Positions 1 through 8,617 of a stretch of 64,000 bases of DNA are shown here, in pieces. Both the position numbers and the translations under genes were made by a program. Origin of the DNA: DATHAP01 sp963762865 (GTDB lineage Bacteria > Actinomycetota > Actinomycetes > JACCUZ01). The stretch lies in assembly GCA_963762865.1 (NCBI GenBank), contig CAVXNC010000011.1, forward strand, positions 124,001 to 188,000, written 5' to 3'. The notes under the pieces are model-generated. The model saw only the letters and a program-made list of their open reading frames with translations, did not search any database and was not told the origin of the DNA. Position 1 is the stretch's first letter. Every line of letters begins with the position of its first letter.

Positions 1-1
1 G

Positions 2-259
2 TCGGTCCGTGAGGCCGCTGCTTCCGGCCACCACGTCGTCCGTGTGCGACTGGACCGGGTCGCGACCTTCGATACCTCGGGCCTCGGCCTGCTGGTCGGG
101 CTGCACCGGCTGGCGCGCACCGAGGGCTGCCAACTGGTGCTGGTCAGCCCGACAGCGATGCTCTTCTCCGTCATGCGACGCCGGGGACTGCACCGGGTCA
201 TCCCGGTGGAGTTCGACATCCGGCTGACGGAGCATCGCGGCAGTCGACCATCCAGCTGA
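2..259 (+). CDS. STAS-domain protein, anti-sigma factor antagonist-like (5' end outside window)
   Basis: The window opens inside this gene; the frame is open from the first bases and closes with TGA at 257-259. The roughly 85 visible residues carry a STAS core: a beta strand, then 'DTSGLGLL', matching the D-(S/T)-S-G segment whose serine is phosphorylated in SpoIIAA/RsbV proteins, then a helix and the strand 'CQLVLVSP'. Such proteins bind an anti-sigma kinase and so release a sigma factor; that role is inferred from the family. The gene converges with the LuxR-type gene on the other strand. A small palindrome (TGACCC-AC-GGGTCA, 257-270) covers its stop codon and may help termination. Confidence 0.75.
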   Translation, partial: SVREAAASGHHVVRVRLDRVATFDTSGLGLLVGLHRLARTEGCQLVLVSPTAMLFSVMRRRGLHRVIPVEFDIRLTEHRGSRPSS

Positions 260-310
260 CCCACGGGTCAGAATTCGTGCATCGCCCTCGAGTCAGGACG
301 CCTGGTCGGC

Positions 311-3028
311 CTAGATGAGACCGAGCTCGCGCGCCCGTCGCAACGCGTCGGCCCGCCGCTCGACGCCGAGCTTGCGGTAGAGGGCGGACACGTGTGTCTT
401 CACGGTGTTGTCGGTGACGTAGAGCACCCGCGCGACGTCGTGGTAAGACCCGCCGAGCGCGAGCTCGCGCAGAACTTCGGCCTCCCGCCCGGTGAGGGGC
501 TGCGGCGGCAGCGACGGGGGGACCTGTCGTCCGGGTTCGACCTGGCGTCGCACAGGTGGCGGTACCGAGCGGGTGCCTGCGGGTGTGCCCCGAGAGCCCA
601 ACCCGGGGTAGCGCCGCGCGTAGCGGCGCGCCCCTTGCGCCGCGTACGCCGCGAACGTGTGGGCGTCAGGCGACCCCGCGAGGTCGTCGAGCAGAGCGTC
701 GTAGTCCGGGCCGGCGGCGGCGCTCGCCAGCAACGGGTGCAGGAGCTTCTGCGGCGCGGCCCGGGTCAGGGCGTCGAGCATCGCCGCCCGTGCGTCCTGG
801 AGTCGACCGCCGTCCAGGTGCAGCCTGGCCTTGTACGCGGCGGCGAACGCGGCACACACCAGCTGCTCGCCGCGGGTCGGCAAGGAGAGCGCCAGGTCCA
901 GCCGCACCAGGGCACCGCGGCGGTCACCGGCCAGCGCGGCCAGCACCGCCTCGAACGTGGCCGTGCTCGTCTCCCAGCCGGCAGCCCGCATCGGCCCCAG
1001 CTGAGCAGCGGCGGCCGCGAGGTCACCGTCGACGACCGCCCAGTGGGCGCGGACCACCGCGTAGACCGCCTCCAGGTAGGGCGGCGCCGGGTCGGGGGTC
1101 GGCGGCGACGTCGAGAGCATCTGCCGGGCCTGCGCGACGTCACCGAGCTCGGCGACCAGCCGCGCGTCCAGGACGAGGGCGAGCGCCGAGACCAGGGGGT
1201 CGAACGCGTGCTCCTCGAGCCGGCGTACCTCTGCCAGCCACGCCGCCGACTCCTCGAGACGCAGGTCGTAGAACGCGGCCCAGCCGAGCGCCAGGTAGGA
1301 ACGCGCCAAGTAGTCGTCCTCGCGGCGGCCCGCGGCCTCCGCCGCCGCAAGGCAGGCCCGAGACGTTTCCGCGGAGGTCTGGAACTGCCCGTCCAGCAGC
1401 TGCAGCAGGGCTCGGTCCGCCAGAGCCGCCGCGTTGAGGCGGTGGTTGCCCACGGCGGAGGCGTTGAGCAGCGCCTCGTCGACGTGCCGGTTGGCCTCGT
1501 CGAAGTCGCCCACCCACGTCTCCACCACCGCCAGCTCGTGCAGCAGCCACGACAGCCGGACCGGCTCGAGGGACCCGGCGACATCCGCCGCGTCGCCGAG
1601 CAGCCAACGACCCTCCGTGATCGCTTCGGTGCAGTCGTGCCATCCCAGGCGGGCCAGCCAGCAGTTCAGGATCGCCGCGTCGGCGAGCAATGCCGCGACC
1701 GCCGCCGTCGGCCTCGCTGCGCCCGCGGAGGCTTCCTGCTGCTGGGCGACACGGGCAGCCCAGGACGTCAGCGTCGCGACCCGCACGGCCTCCTCACGGT
1801 CGCCGATGCTGCGCAGCAGGAGGGCGGTCACCCCCAGCAAGGCAGGCTGGGACTCCGCCGTGCCGTCCGGCAGTGAACGCAGCGACGCCGCCACCAGGTC
1901 CTCGTGGCCACCGCTGATCAGGACGGGTCCGCGCTCGACAAGGAGCTCCACGAGAAGCGTATGGTCGCCTGCCGCGATCGCGTGCCGGACCGCCGTCTCG
2001 GGCGGCCCGTGCAGGGCGTGGTGGCGCGCCGCGCGGGCGTGCGCCGCGACGGCCAGCGCATGGTCGGGACCGTCGGACGCGACCTGACGCCGGAGCAGCT
2101 CGCGTAGCAACGGGTGGTAGCTCCAGGCGGTCTCACCGCCGCTGTCGTAGGCGGTGACCAGGATGCCGTCGGCGGCGATGTCGCTCAGGTGGGTCGCGGC
2201 CTCGGGGTCGCCGGAGAGCAGCCGGGCCACGGCAGGCGTGACCACTGGCTCGTCGGCGGTGCACTGCAGCACGTGGCGGGTGCTCGCGGGCATCGTCGCG
2301 AAGACCTCGCCGAGCAGGTAGTCGAGGACGGGGCGGTCGGTGTGCGACAACGCCGACCGGGCCGCCGCCCGGTCGGGAGCGGCAGCGAGGCTGCGGGCGC
2401 CGAGGACCAGTGCCGCTGCCCAGCCGTGCGCCCTGCCCTGCAGGGCAGCCGTGTCCTCGGCAGTCGCGTCCGGCGCGTGAGCCGCGACGAGGAGGGCAGC
2501 GTCGTCGTCGTCGAAGCGCAGCACATCGCCGCGCAGGACGGTCAGGGCATCCGACAGCTCGAGGCTGACGGTCGGCAGCGGCGTGTCCCTGCGCGAGGCC
2601 AGCACCATGCGCACCCGGTCGGGCGCGAGGGTGACGACGGCGTCCAACAGCTCCCAGCTGTCGGGGCCGAGGTGCTGAGCATCGTCGACGACCAGCACCT
2701 CCGGCGGCCCGTCCGCGTGCTGCAGCCGGCGGACGGTTTCGCCGGTGGTCACCGACCGGCCGCCGGCCGGCGCGCCGGCCGCGGAGAGCATTGCGGCTGC
2801 CAGGGCCACGGCGGGCGCTCCGGGCTCGGCGACGAACCAGTGCGCACGGTCGCCGTCCGCCGCCCACCCGGCGAGCGCCGCCGTCTTGCCCGACCCCGCC
2901 GGTGCGACGAGCACGGTAAGCGAACGGTTGCTGGCCCGGTCCAGCTCGGCCTCCAGGCGCCGGCGCGGGATCAGGACCCGGGGCGGTCGAGGCGTGGCGG
3001 AGAAGGGCGCGCCGCGGTCGGCCCGCAC
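311..3028 (-). CDS. MalT/LuxR-type STAND ATPase transcriptional regulator
   Basis: A large (905 aa) one-protein signal switch. The N-terminus has a P-loop ATPase with Walker A 'APAGSGKTAAL' and Walker B 'VLVVDDAQHL'. A long Ala/Leu-rich helical-repeat middle resembles the TPR-like sensor region of MalT relatives. The last 60 residues form a LuxR/GerE helix-turn-helix ('LTGREAEVLRELALGG' and 'NTVKTHVSALYRKLGV'). Family members bind ATP and an inducer, oligomerise and activate transcription; the ligand is unknown here. I chose the GTG at 3028 because AGGAG stands 5 nt before it and the conserved ATPase part starts just after. An ATG at 3166 would add 46 poorly conserved residues. Confidence 0.88.
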   Translation of the reverse strand: MRADRGAPFSATPRPPRVLIPRRRLEAELDRASNRSLTVLVAPAGSGKTAALAGWAADGDRAHWFVAEPGAPAVALAAAMLSAAGAPAGGRSVTTGETVRRLQHADGPPEVLVVDDAQHLGPDSWELLDAVVTLAPDRVRMVLASRRDTPLPTVSLELSDALTVLRGDVLRFDDDDAALLVAAHAPDATAEDTAALQGRAHGWAAALVLGARSLAAAPDRAAARSALSHTDRPVLDYLLGEVFATMPASTRHVLQCTADEPVVTPAVARLLSGDPEAATHLSDIAADGILVTAYDSGGETAWSYHPLLRELLRRQVASDGPDHALAVAAHARAARHHALHGPPETAVRHAIAAGDHTLLVELLVERGPVLISGGHEDLVAASLRSLPDGTAESQPALLGVTALLLRSIGDREEAVRVATLTSWAARVAQQQEASAGAARPTAAVAALLADAAILNCWLARLGWHDCTEAITEGRWLLGDAADVAGSLEPVRLSWLLHELAVVETWVGDFDEANRHVDEALLNASAVGNHRLNAAALADRALLQLLDGQFQTSAETSRACLAAAEAAGRREDDYLARSYLALGWAAFYDLRLEESAAWLAEVRRLEEHAFDPLVSALALVLDARLVAELGDVAQARQMLSTSPPTPDPAPPYLEAVYAVVRAHWAVVDGDLAAAAAQLGPMRAAGWETSTATFEAVLAALAGDRRGALVRLDLALSLPTRGEQLVCAAFAAAYKARLHLDGGRLQDARAAMLDALTRAAPQKLLHPLLASAAAGPDYDALLDDLAGSPDAHTFAAYAAQGARRYARRYPGLGSRGTPAGTRSVPPPVRRQVEPGRQVPPSLPPQPLTGREAEVLRELALGGSYHDVARVLYVTDNTVKTHVSALYRKLGVERRADALRRARELGLI

Positions 3029-3459
3029 CGTTACTCCTGGTGCGGGCCCGGACTTCGAGGTCGTGCGTTGCCCCACGTCGGCCGACGCCCTCCCCTCGAG
3101 TTTGCCCGGCGCTGTCCCCACCGTCACCCTCCGTGAGGGTCGGAGGCAAGCCGCTACGCCAACCATTCATCTGGTTTTGCCGATCACGTGGCCACAAAGC
3201 CCCGCATAACCGGACATACCGGACCGGGACCTGGATCATCCGGAGTGGATCACCGACGGTCACCCGTGGAGAGCGAGACGCCCAGGCGCCGCGCGCATCA
3301 ACTCTCGACTGGTGGTCGGCGTCCGCCTGGCCGTCACGGGTTCGGCCGCCCCTTGTGCCCGGCCCGCGTCGGTCGCCCGGTCCGGGTGATGGCCCCGGCG
3401 CCGCGGGGGGCCACGGTGGGGAGGTCGCCGCGACCGTCGGCGCCCGGAGGTGGTCGGTG
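3029..3459. other. Intergenic region with divergent promoters
   Basis: About 430 bp separate the LuxR-type gene from the SHOCT-domain gene. I see no convincing gene here. The right end contains a GGGTGA box at 3384-3389 followed 22 nt later by CACGGT, and a loose inverted repeat (GGCCCC ... GGGGCC) between them. The left end would have to hold the promoter of the regulator gene, and possibly its N-terminal codons if the ATG at 3166 is used. Confidence 0.5.
3384..3417 (+). promoter_or_regulatory. GGGTGA-type promoter box
   Basis: GGGTGA (3384-3389), a 22-nt spacer, then CACGGT (3412-3417), about 42 nt before the ATG at 3460. The same arrangement with the same CACGGT precedes the MFS gene at 20395, and related ones precede other genes of the left region. 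Assignment as a promoter rests on this repetition only. Confidence 0.35.
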
Positions 3460-3855
3460 ATGCCGTGGTTCTGGCAGGGTGTGCTGCTGCTGATCTTCAC
3501 CGTCCCAGTCATCGTGCTGTTCGGCTACGCCACGTGGGACGTGGTGCGGCGCCCCGATGCGTCGATCCTGGTCCGCTTCGCCTGGCTGGTCGCGTTCTGC
3601 GTGCTGCCGCTTATCGGCCCGCTCGTCTACCTGGCGTTCCGTCCACCGGGCACCACAGCCGACCAGCGTCGCGTCGCCTCCGGGGGGCCGGCCCTGTCGA
3701 CGGCGCAGGAGCTGACCGCCCTCTCGGAGCTGCACGACCGCGGCAAGCTCACCGACCACGAGTACGAGACGGCGAAGGCGCAGCACGTCGGGGTCGACCT
3801 CAGCGACGTCGGACCGGGCTCGGTCCAACAGCAGCGGGGCGGCCAGATGCTCTGA
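3460..3855 (+). CDS. Small membrane protein with PLDc_N-like and SHOCT domains
   Basis: A 131-residue protein. Two membrane helices cover residues 3-25 and 36-58, with a short charged turn between them, as in the PLDc_N (phospholipase D N-terminal-like) membrane hairpin. The C-terminal third is a SHOCT motif ('LTALSELHDRGKLTDHEYE'), a short oligomerisation helix pair found at the ends of many membrane proteins. No catalytic residues are visible, so a structural or stress-related membrane role is all that can be inferred. CGGAGG lies 9 nt before the ATG and decides this start. It converges with the K+ channel gene. Confidence 0.8.
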   Translation: MPWFWQGVLLLIFTVPVIVLFGYATWDVVRRPDASILVRFAWLVAFCVLPLIGPLVYLAFRPPGTTADQRRVASGGPALSTAQELTALSELHDRGKLTDHEYETAKAQHVGVDLSDVGPGSVQQQRGGQML

Positions 3856-3924
3856 CCGTGGCGACATCGACGCTAGGGACCGTCGGCCCGGCGCACGTCG
3901 TCTGCGAGGGATGAGCCGTCCCGG

Positions 3925-4446
3925 CTAGGACCGGGACCGGGCCCGGCCCGCTTCGCGGACCGCGCCGACCGCCAGCGAGACCACCAGAAGGTCGAAGACG
4001 ATCTGCGCGCACACCATGGCCCGCGCAGCCTGTCCGACCGCGTGGATGTCCCCGAACCCGACGGTCGAGAGCACGGTCAGGGCGAAGTAGACCGCGTCCA
4101 GCCGGGTGGAGAGCCCGCTGAACTCATCGGGCTGGCGGTGCGCGAGCAGGTAGAACGCGGCGGCGAAGAACAGCACGGCGATGTAGAGCGCGACGAGGAG
4201 CCCGCGCAGCTTCGCCGTCCCGGAGTCGACCGCCCGGCGGTACCCGAGCGCCTGGGAGAAGACCAGCGCCCCCGTGCCGAGCAGGCCGATGACGAAGGTC
4301 AGCACGACCAGGCCGCCGCGGTCGAGGCTGACGCTGTCCAACGGCGCCCAGACGTAGACCGAGGTGACCGCCAGCATCACGGCAAGCGTCCCGGCGACCG
4401 AAAGGACCGACGGACGTCCACCCGCCTGGTCGGCAGCACCTCCCAC
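3925..4446 (-). CDS. Potassium channel family protein (Ion_trans_2)
   Basis: A 173-residue integral membrane protein. The last two helices flank a re-entrant pore loop with the K+ selectivity filter 'TVGFGD' at residues 128-133; two additional helices lie at about 15-33 and 46-66. There is no cytoplasmic RCK/TrkA domain, so gating by a ligand is not visible. Family proteins conduct K+ across the plasma membrane. The GTG start follows a GGAGG at proper distance. It is divergent from the MBL-fold gene across a 135-bp region containing a perfect 29-bp palindrome. Confidence 0.87.
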   Translation of the reverse strand: MGGAADQAGGRPSVLSVAGTLAVMLAVTSVYVWAPLDSVSLDRGGLVVLTFVIGLLGTGALVFSQALGYRRAVDSGTAKLRGLLVALYIAVLFFAAAFYLLAHRQPDEFSGLSTRLDAVYFALTVLSTVGFGDIHAVGQAARAMVCAQIVFDLLVVSLAVGAVREAGRARSRS

Positions 4447-4495
4447 CGGACCTCCAGCCCTCGCCGCGGTCCGACCTCAGCGCAGCCTGACCCGG

Positions 4496-4524
4496 CGGGC
4501 ATCCCCCGCCGCGGGGGATGCCCG
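4496..4524. repeat. Perfect 14-bp inverted repeat with one central base
   Basis: Arms 4496-4509 and 4511-4524 are exact reverse complements around C4510, reading outward from CCCCCGC/GCGGGGG to CGGGCAT/ATGCCCG. It lies in the divergent promoter region between the K+ channel and MBL genes. The right arm provides the GGGATG box that sits 21 nt before CAATCG (4542-4547) upstream of the MBL gene. An operator for a dimeric regulator is the simplest reading; a hairpin with a 1-nt loop would be strained. Confidence 0.6.
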
Positions 4525-4547
4525 GCCGCTCCGCGACGCGACAATCG
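4515..4547 (+). promoter_or_regulatory. GGGATG-type promoter box before the MBL gene
   Basis: GGGATG (4515-4520) in the right arm of the palindrome, 21 nt, then CAATCG (4542-4547), 35 nt before the GTG at 4582. The spacing equals that of the GGGTGA boxes before the genes at 7997 and 8618. The role is inferred. Confidence 0.3.
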
Positions 4548-4581
4548 CCAGCATCGGGGTCGAAACGGCCAGGAGGCGCAC

Positions 4582-5409
4582 GTGTCGGACGGCGGACCGG
4601 GCGCCTGCCGCATCGTGTGGTGGGGTCATGCGACGGTCGAGGTCAGGCTGGACGGCGTCCGGTTCGTGACCGACCCCCTGCTCCGTCGGCGGGTCGGCCC
4701 GCTGCGCTCGACCGGTCACCGACCCCGGTCCGCCGACGTCGGGACGGCGGGCCTGGGGTCGGTCGACGCCGTGCTGCTGTCGCACCTGCACCGGGACCAC
4801 ACCGACCTGCCCTCCGTGCGGCGGTTCCCGGCGCGTACCCGCGTGGTCGGCCCGCGCGGGTCCGGCCGGGTCGTCCACGCCGGCACCCGGCGAAGGGTCG
4901 AGGAGCTCGCGGTCGACGAGCACACTCGGGTCGGCAGCGTGCAGGTCACCGCGACCTGGGCGGACCACGACGGCCGACGCCACCCCCGCGGACCGGTGAA
5001 CGCGCAGGCCATCGGGTTCCTGCTGAGCGGCAGCCACACGGTCTACTTCGCGGGCGACACCGACCTCTTCGACGACATGGCCGACATCGGGCGACGGCCG
5101 GGCGGCCGGCTGGACGTCGCGCTGCTGCCGGTGTCGGGCTGGGGGCTGAGCCTCGGGCCGGGCCACATGGATGCCGAGCGCGCCGCCGAGGCGGTGTCGC
5201 TGCTACGTCCGCGACTCGCCGTCCCGATCCACTGGGGGACGCTGCGGGTCCCAGTCGTGTGGCGCTCCAAACGGGAGCTGCTCGGACCAGGAGCAGCGCA
5301 GCGCTTCGCCACCATCGTCGCGGACACCTCGCCCGACACCGTCGTCACTGTCCCGGTGCCGGGACGGGTGATCGAGACGGTCCGGCTGCCGAACGGGTCA
5401 TCCCGGTGA
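4582..5409 (+). CDS. MBL-fold metallo-hydrolase (UlaG/NAPE-PLD-like)
   Basis: A 275-residue beta-lactamase-fold hydrolase. It begins with 'WWGHATVEV' and 'FVTDPLL', typical of the lactonase/phosphodiesterase-like MBL group. The metal site HxHxDH is at residues 68-73 ('HLHRDH'), followed by a further ligand in 'FAGDTDLF' and a C-terminal 'IHWG' histidine. Substrates in this group range from lactones to phospholipids and cannot be told here. AGGAGG lies 5 nt before the GTG start. Its stop overlaps the start of the next gene (GTGA), so the two are probably translated together. Confidence 0.85.
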   Translation: MSDGGPGACRIVWWGHATVEVRLDGVRFVTDPLLRRRVGPLRSTGHRPRSADVGTAGLGSVDAVLLSHLHRDHTDLPSVRRFPARTRVVGPRGSGRVVHAGTRRRVEELAVDEHTRVGSVQVTATWADHDGRRHPRGPVNAQAIGFLLSGSHTVYFAGDTDLFDDMADIGRRPGGRLDVALLPVSGWGLSLGPGHMDAERAAEAVSLLRPRLAVPIHWGTLRVPVVWRSKRELLGPGAAQRFATIVADTSPDTVVTVPVPGRVIETVRLPNGSSR

Positions 5410-7532
5410 GCGACCGCGGCGGGACCGCGAATCGGAACGCCGGGCGGACCGGGCTGCGGCCGGTGTGGCGGCTCCTCCTGGTGTGGCTGGTCGCCGCGGC
5501 GACGCTGCTGCTCGTCGCCGCGCTGCTGCCCGGGTTCGACGTCGGCGGTCTCGGGCCGGCCCTCGCTGCGGCGGCGCTGCTCGGCCTGCTCAACGGCCTG
5601 GTCTGGCCCCTCCTCGTCCGGCTGGCGCTGCCCCTGACCGTGCTCACCCTCGGGCTGGCGCCGCTCGCCCTCAACGCCGGCATGGTGGCCCTGGTGGCCT
5701 GGGCGATCGATGGCGTGACGCTCGACGGCTTCTGGTGGGGAATCGCGGTGGCCGCGGCCATCACGGCGGTGTCGATGACCCTCACCGCGGCGCTGGCCCT
5801 CGACGACGACGACGTCGTCCTGCGTCACCTCCTCCGCCGGAGCAAGCATGCGCCGCCCGAGGACCCGGATCGTCCACCCGGAGTGGTGTTCGTGCAGATC
5901 GACGGGCTCGCCCACCCGGTGCTGCAGCGAGCGGTTCGCGACGGCAACGCGCCGACGATCGCCGGCTGGCTGACATCCGGGAGCCACCGGCTCGCCCCGT
6001 GGACGACGGGCTGGTCCTCCCAGACCGGCGCCTCGCAGGCGGGGATCCTGATGGGCTCCAACGCCGACATGCCGGCCTTCCGTTGGTTCGAGAAGGACAC
6101 CGGCCGGCTCTGGGTGTCCAACCGGCCGCGGCACGCCGCGGCGCTCGAGAAACGGCTCTCGACCGGCCGGGGCCTGCTGCACGCCGACGGCGCCAGCCGC
6201 GGCAACATCTTCACCGGCGACGCCGACGACGCGGTCCTCACGATGGCGAGCGCCGGTCGCAAGCGCGGCCGCATCGGGGCCGGGTACTACGCGTACTTCT
6301 CCCAGCCGTACACCGCGATGCGCACCCTGCTCGGGGTCATCGCCGAGGCGGTGCGTGAGATGCACCAGGCGGCAGTCCAGCGGCGCCGCGACGTACGACC
6401 ACGCGTCCACCGCGGCGGTGTGTACCCGATCCTCCGGGCGTTCACCACGGTGGTCACCCGCGACGTCATCGTCGCGACCATCGTCGGGGACATGCGCGCC
6501 GGACGGTCGGTGGTCTACGCCGACTTCGTGGGCTACGACGAGGTGGCGCACCACTCCGGTGTCGAGCGGTACGACGCGCTCGAGACCCTCCGACGCCTGG
6601 ACCACGAGCTGGCGCGGCTCTCGAGAGCGGCCGAGTCCGTGACCCGCGACTACCGATTCGTCGTGCTCTCCGACCACGGCCAGAGCCAGGGCGCGACCTT
6701 CCGCACGCGGTACGGCGACACCTTGTCCGACGTCGTGGCCGGCGCTTGCGGTCAGCAGGTGGCCGACACGGGCGAGCAGGACCCGTCGGCGGCCGGCGAG
6801 GAGTCCTGGGGCTACGCAGGTGGCGCGATGACCGAGATCGCGGCCGGACCGGGCCTCAGCGGCCGGGCCGCCGGGCGGGCCAGCCGGGGCAGGCGCCGCG
6901 ACGCCGAGGGAGACGTCGTCCTCGGGCCTGAGGGCGCGGCCGGGCGACCGGACGCCTCCACCGCAGACGACGTCCTCGTCCTCGCCTCGGGCAACCTCGG
7001 CCTGGTCTATCTCAGGAGCGAGAAGGAGCGCCTCACCCGGGAGCGGATCGACGAGCTCTACCCCCGGCTGCTGCCGACCCTGCTCGAGCACCCCGGCATC
7101 GGCTTCGTGCTCGTCGCCTCCGAGGACCAGGGACCCCTCGTCCTCAGTGCCGAAGGCCAGCTCGCGCTTCGCACCGGGAAGGTGGCGGGCACCGACCCGC
7201 TGGCCGCCTTCGGGCCGCACGCGCGGACCCAGGTGTCGCGGACCGACGCCTACCCGCACTGCGCGGACCTGATGGTCAACTCACTGTGGGACGAGCAGAC
7301 CGGCGAGGTCGCTGCCTTCGAGGAGCTCGTCGGCTCGCACGGTGGGCTCGGCGGGGACCAGACGCGGCCGTTCCTGCTGTACCCGGCCGACCTGCCCGAC
7401 CCGGTCGGCGACATCGTCGGCGCCGAGGAGGTGCACCGCCAGCTGCGCCGCTGGCTGGCGCACCTCGGCCAACCTGGCCACGACATCGACCTGACGTCCC
7501 GTGGGACACCTACTCTCGAACGGAGACCGTGA
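5406..7532 (+). CDS. Holin-family membrane domain fused to alkaline-phosphatase-superfamily phosphodiesterase
   Basis: A 708-residue fusion. Residues about 18-130 form four hydrophobic segments of the mycobacterial 4-TMS phage-holin family, including 'LALPLTVLTLGL'. From about residue 160 comes a nucleotide pyrophosphatase/phosphodiesterase (type I) domain: metal ligand in 'FVQIDGLAH', a Ser/Thr-rich segment 'WTTGWSSQTGASQAG' where the nucleophile lies, 'VGYDEVAHHSG', and 'LSDHGQSQG'. The enzyme part would face the side where the last helix ends. The substrate is unknown. The GTG start overlaps the preceding stop, and its own stop overlaps the ATG of a free holin-domain paralogue. Confidence 0.85.
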   Translation: MSDRGGTANRNAGRTGLRPVWRLLLVWLVAAATLLLVAALLPGFDVGGLGPALAAAALLGLLNGLVWPLLVRLALPLTVLTLGLAPLALNAGMVALVAWAIDGVTLDGFWWGIAVAAAITAVSMTLTAALALDDDDVVLRHLLRRSKHAPPEDPDRPPGVVFVQIDGLAHPVLQRAVRDGNAPTIAGWLTSGSHRLAPWTTGWSSQTGASQAGILMGSNADMPAFRWFEKDTGRLWVSNRPRHAAALEKRLSTGRGLLHADGASRGNIFTGDADDAVLTMASAGRKRGRIGAGYYAYFSQPYTAMRTLLGVIAEAVREMHQAAVQRRRDVRPRVHRGGVYPILRAFTTVVTRDVIVATIVGDMRAGRSVVYADFVGYDEVAHHSGVERYDALETLRRLDHELARLSRAAESVTRDYRFVVLSDHGQSQGATFRTRYGDTLSDVVAGACGQQVADTGEQDPSAAGEESWGYAGGAMTEIAAGPGLSGRAAGRASRGRRRDAEGDVVLGPEGAAGRPDASTADDVLVLASGNLGLVYLRSEKERLTRERIDELYPRLLPTLLEHPGIGFVLVASEDQGPLVLSAEGQLALRTGKVAGTDPLAAFGPHARTQVSRTDAYPHCADLMVNSLWDEQTGEVAAFEELVGSHGGLGGDQTRPFLLYPADLPDPVGDIVGAEEVHRQLRRWLAHLGQPGHDIDLTSRGTPTLERRP

Positions 7533-7891
7533 TGCTCGTCCGCATCCTCATCCGCCTGGTCGTGCTGGCTGTGGCGATCGGCCTCACGGCCTGGCTCATC
7601 CCCGACGTCGACGTCACCGGCGGGGTCTTCGCCTACCTCTGGATCGCGCTGCTCTTCGCCCTCGTCAACGCGCTGCTCGGACCGATCCTGCACCTGCTGG
7701 CGCTGCCACTGACCGTACTGACGCTCGGGCTGTTCGCCCTCGTCGTCAACGCCGCGCTGCTGGGGATCACGGCCGCACTGACCGACCACCTGGACATCGA
7801 CGGATTCTTCACGGCGGTCTTCGCCGCCCTGCTGATAGCGCTCTTCTCGTGGCTGCTGAACGTCTTCGTTCCCGAACCGAACCGCGCATGA
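7532..7891 (+). CDS. Phage holin family (4-TMS) membrane protein
   Basis: 119 residues with four hydrophobic segments. The shared 'LALPLTVLTLGLF' and the order of the helices make it a paralogue of the N-terminal domain of the preceding fusion protein. Despite the family name, such proteins are widespread chromosomal proteins in actinobacteria and there is no phage context here. The ATG overlaps the TGA of the fusion gene (TGATG), which points to translational coupling and perhaps hetero-oligomers with the fusion's membrane domain (inference). Confidence 0.85.
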   Translation: MLVRILIRLVVLAVAIGLTAWLIPDVDVTGGVFAYLWIALLFALVNALLGPILHLLALPLTVLTLGLFALVVNAALLGITAALTDHLDIDGFFTAVFAALLIALFSWLLNVFVPEPNRA

Positions 7892-7934
7892 GCCGCCTAC
7901 CGCGCCCACCCAGCCGATGACCATCACCGGAATC

Positions 7935-7969
7935 GGGTGACGCGGAGCACGACCCCGTCCGCCTACCGT
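7935..7969 (+). promoter_or_regulatory. GGGTGA-type promoter box
   Basis: GGGTGA (7935-7940), 21 nt, then CCTACCGT (7962-7969), about 27 nt before the ATG at 7997. The box is half of a TCACC-N7-GGTGA palindrome (7924-7940). The match to the next promoter (8555-8589) is the best in the window: the same 21-nt spacer and CCTA(C/G)CGT. Confidence 0.45.
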
Positions 7970-7996
7970 CTGCTCGACCGTCCGAGGAGGACAACC

Positions 7997-8428
7997 ATGA
8001 GTGACACCGCGACCCGCCGCCCGCCTCCCGACTACACCGGCTCGCCGTGGGCGAGCGGGCTGAGCGTCTTCGCCGCATCGATGATGATGATCGTCGGCAT
8101 CTTCCAGTTCTTCGAGGGCCTCGTCGCGGTCGTGGACGGCGACGACTTCCTCATCCGCACCAAGGACTACGTCGTGCAGTTCGACGCCACCACGTGGGGC
8201 TGGACGCACCTGATCCTCGGCGTCCTCGTCGCGCTGGCCGGTGCCTTCATCTTCACCGGCAACATCGTGGCCCGCAGCGTCGGTATCCTGATCGCCAGCC
8301 TGTCCGCAATCGCGAACTTCCTGTGGATCCCCTACTACCCGGTGTGGGCGCTCGTCGTGCTGACTCTCGACATCTTCGTCATCTGGGCGCTCTCCTCGAG
8401 CAACCTTGGCAAAGAGACCGGTCTGTAG
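7997..8428 (+). CDS. DUF7144 family membrane protein
   Basis: 143 residues, four predicted membrane helices after a short polar N-terminus. The last two helices have the family hallmark 'SAIANFLWIPYYPVWALVV' and an ending like 'DIFVIWAL'. DUF7144 proteins have no known function; they are common in actinobacteria near stress genes. GAGGAGG lies 6 nt before the ATG. A second, more diverged member is at 15672-16109, where the equivalent signature reads 'MTWMPYYPIWSM'. Confidence 0.82.
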   Translation: MSDTATRRPPPDYTGSPWASGLSVFAASMMMIVGIFQFFEGLVAVVDGDDFLIRTKDYVVQFDATTWGWTHLILGVLVALAGAFIFTGNIVARSVGILIASLSAIANFLWIPYYPVWALVVLTLDIFVIWALSSSNLGKETGL

Positions 8429-8554
8429 CGCCAGCAGCAGGAGGAGTGCACAGGTAGTAGTCCGGCCCGCGAGGCCCGGCGATCCCCCACGTCGGGTCCT
8501 GCGGTCGCTGTGCGCATCGGCGATTCCACTCGGGCGTCGCGCTTCCCCCGTCAG

Positions 8555-8589
8555 GGGTGAGGCTCGGCGGCACCCTCCCGGCCTAGCGT
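8555..8589 (+). promoter_or_regulatory. GGGTGA-type promoter box
   Basis: GGGTGA (8555-8560), 21 nt, then CCTAGCGT (8582-8589), 29 nt before the ATG at 8618. The box is the right half of CCCCC-GTC-AGGGG. A short inverted repeat (GCGGGG/CCCCGC, 8590-8607) lies between the promoter and a GAGG ribosome site. Confidence 0.45.
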
Positions 8590-8617
8590 GCGGGGACTCG
8601 ACCCCGCGTGAGGTGCC

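Noticed and set aside
5406..7891. Prophage remnant suggested by the holin family name
   Set aside because: No lysin, integrase, capsid or tail gene is near; this family is chromosomal in many actinobacteria.
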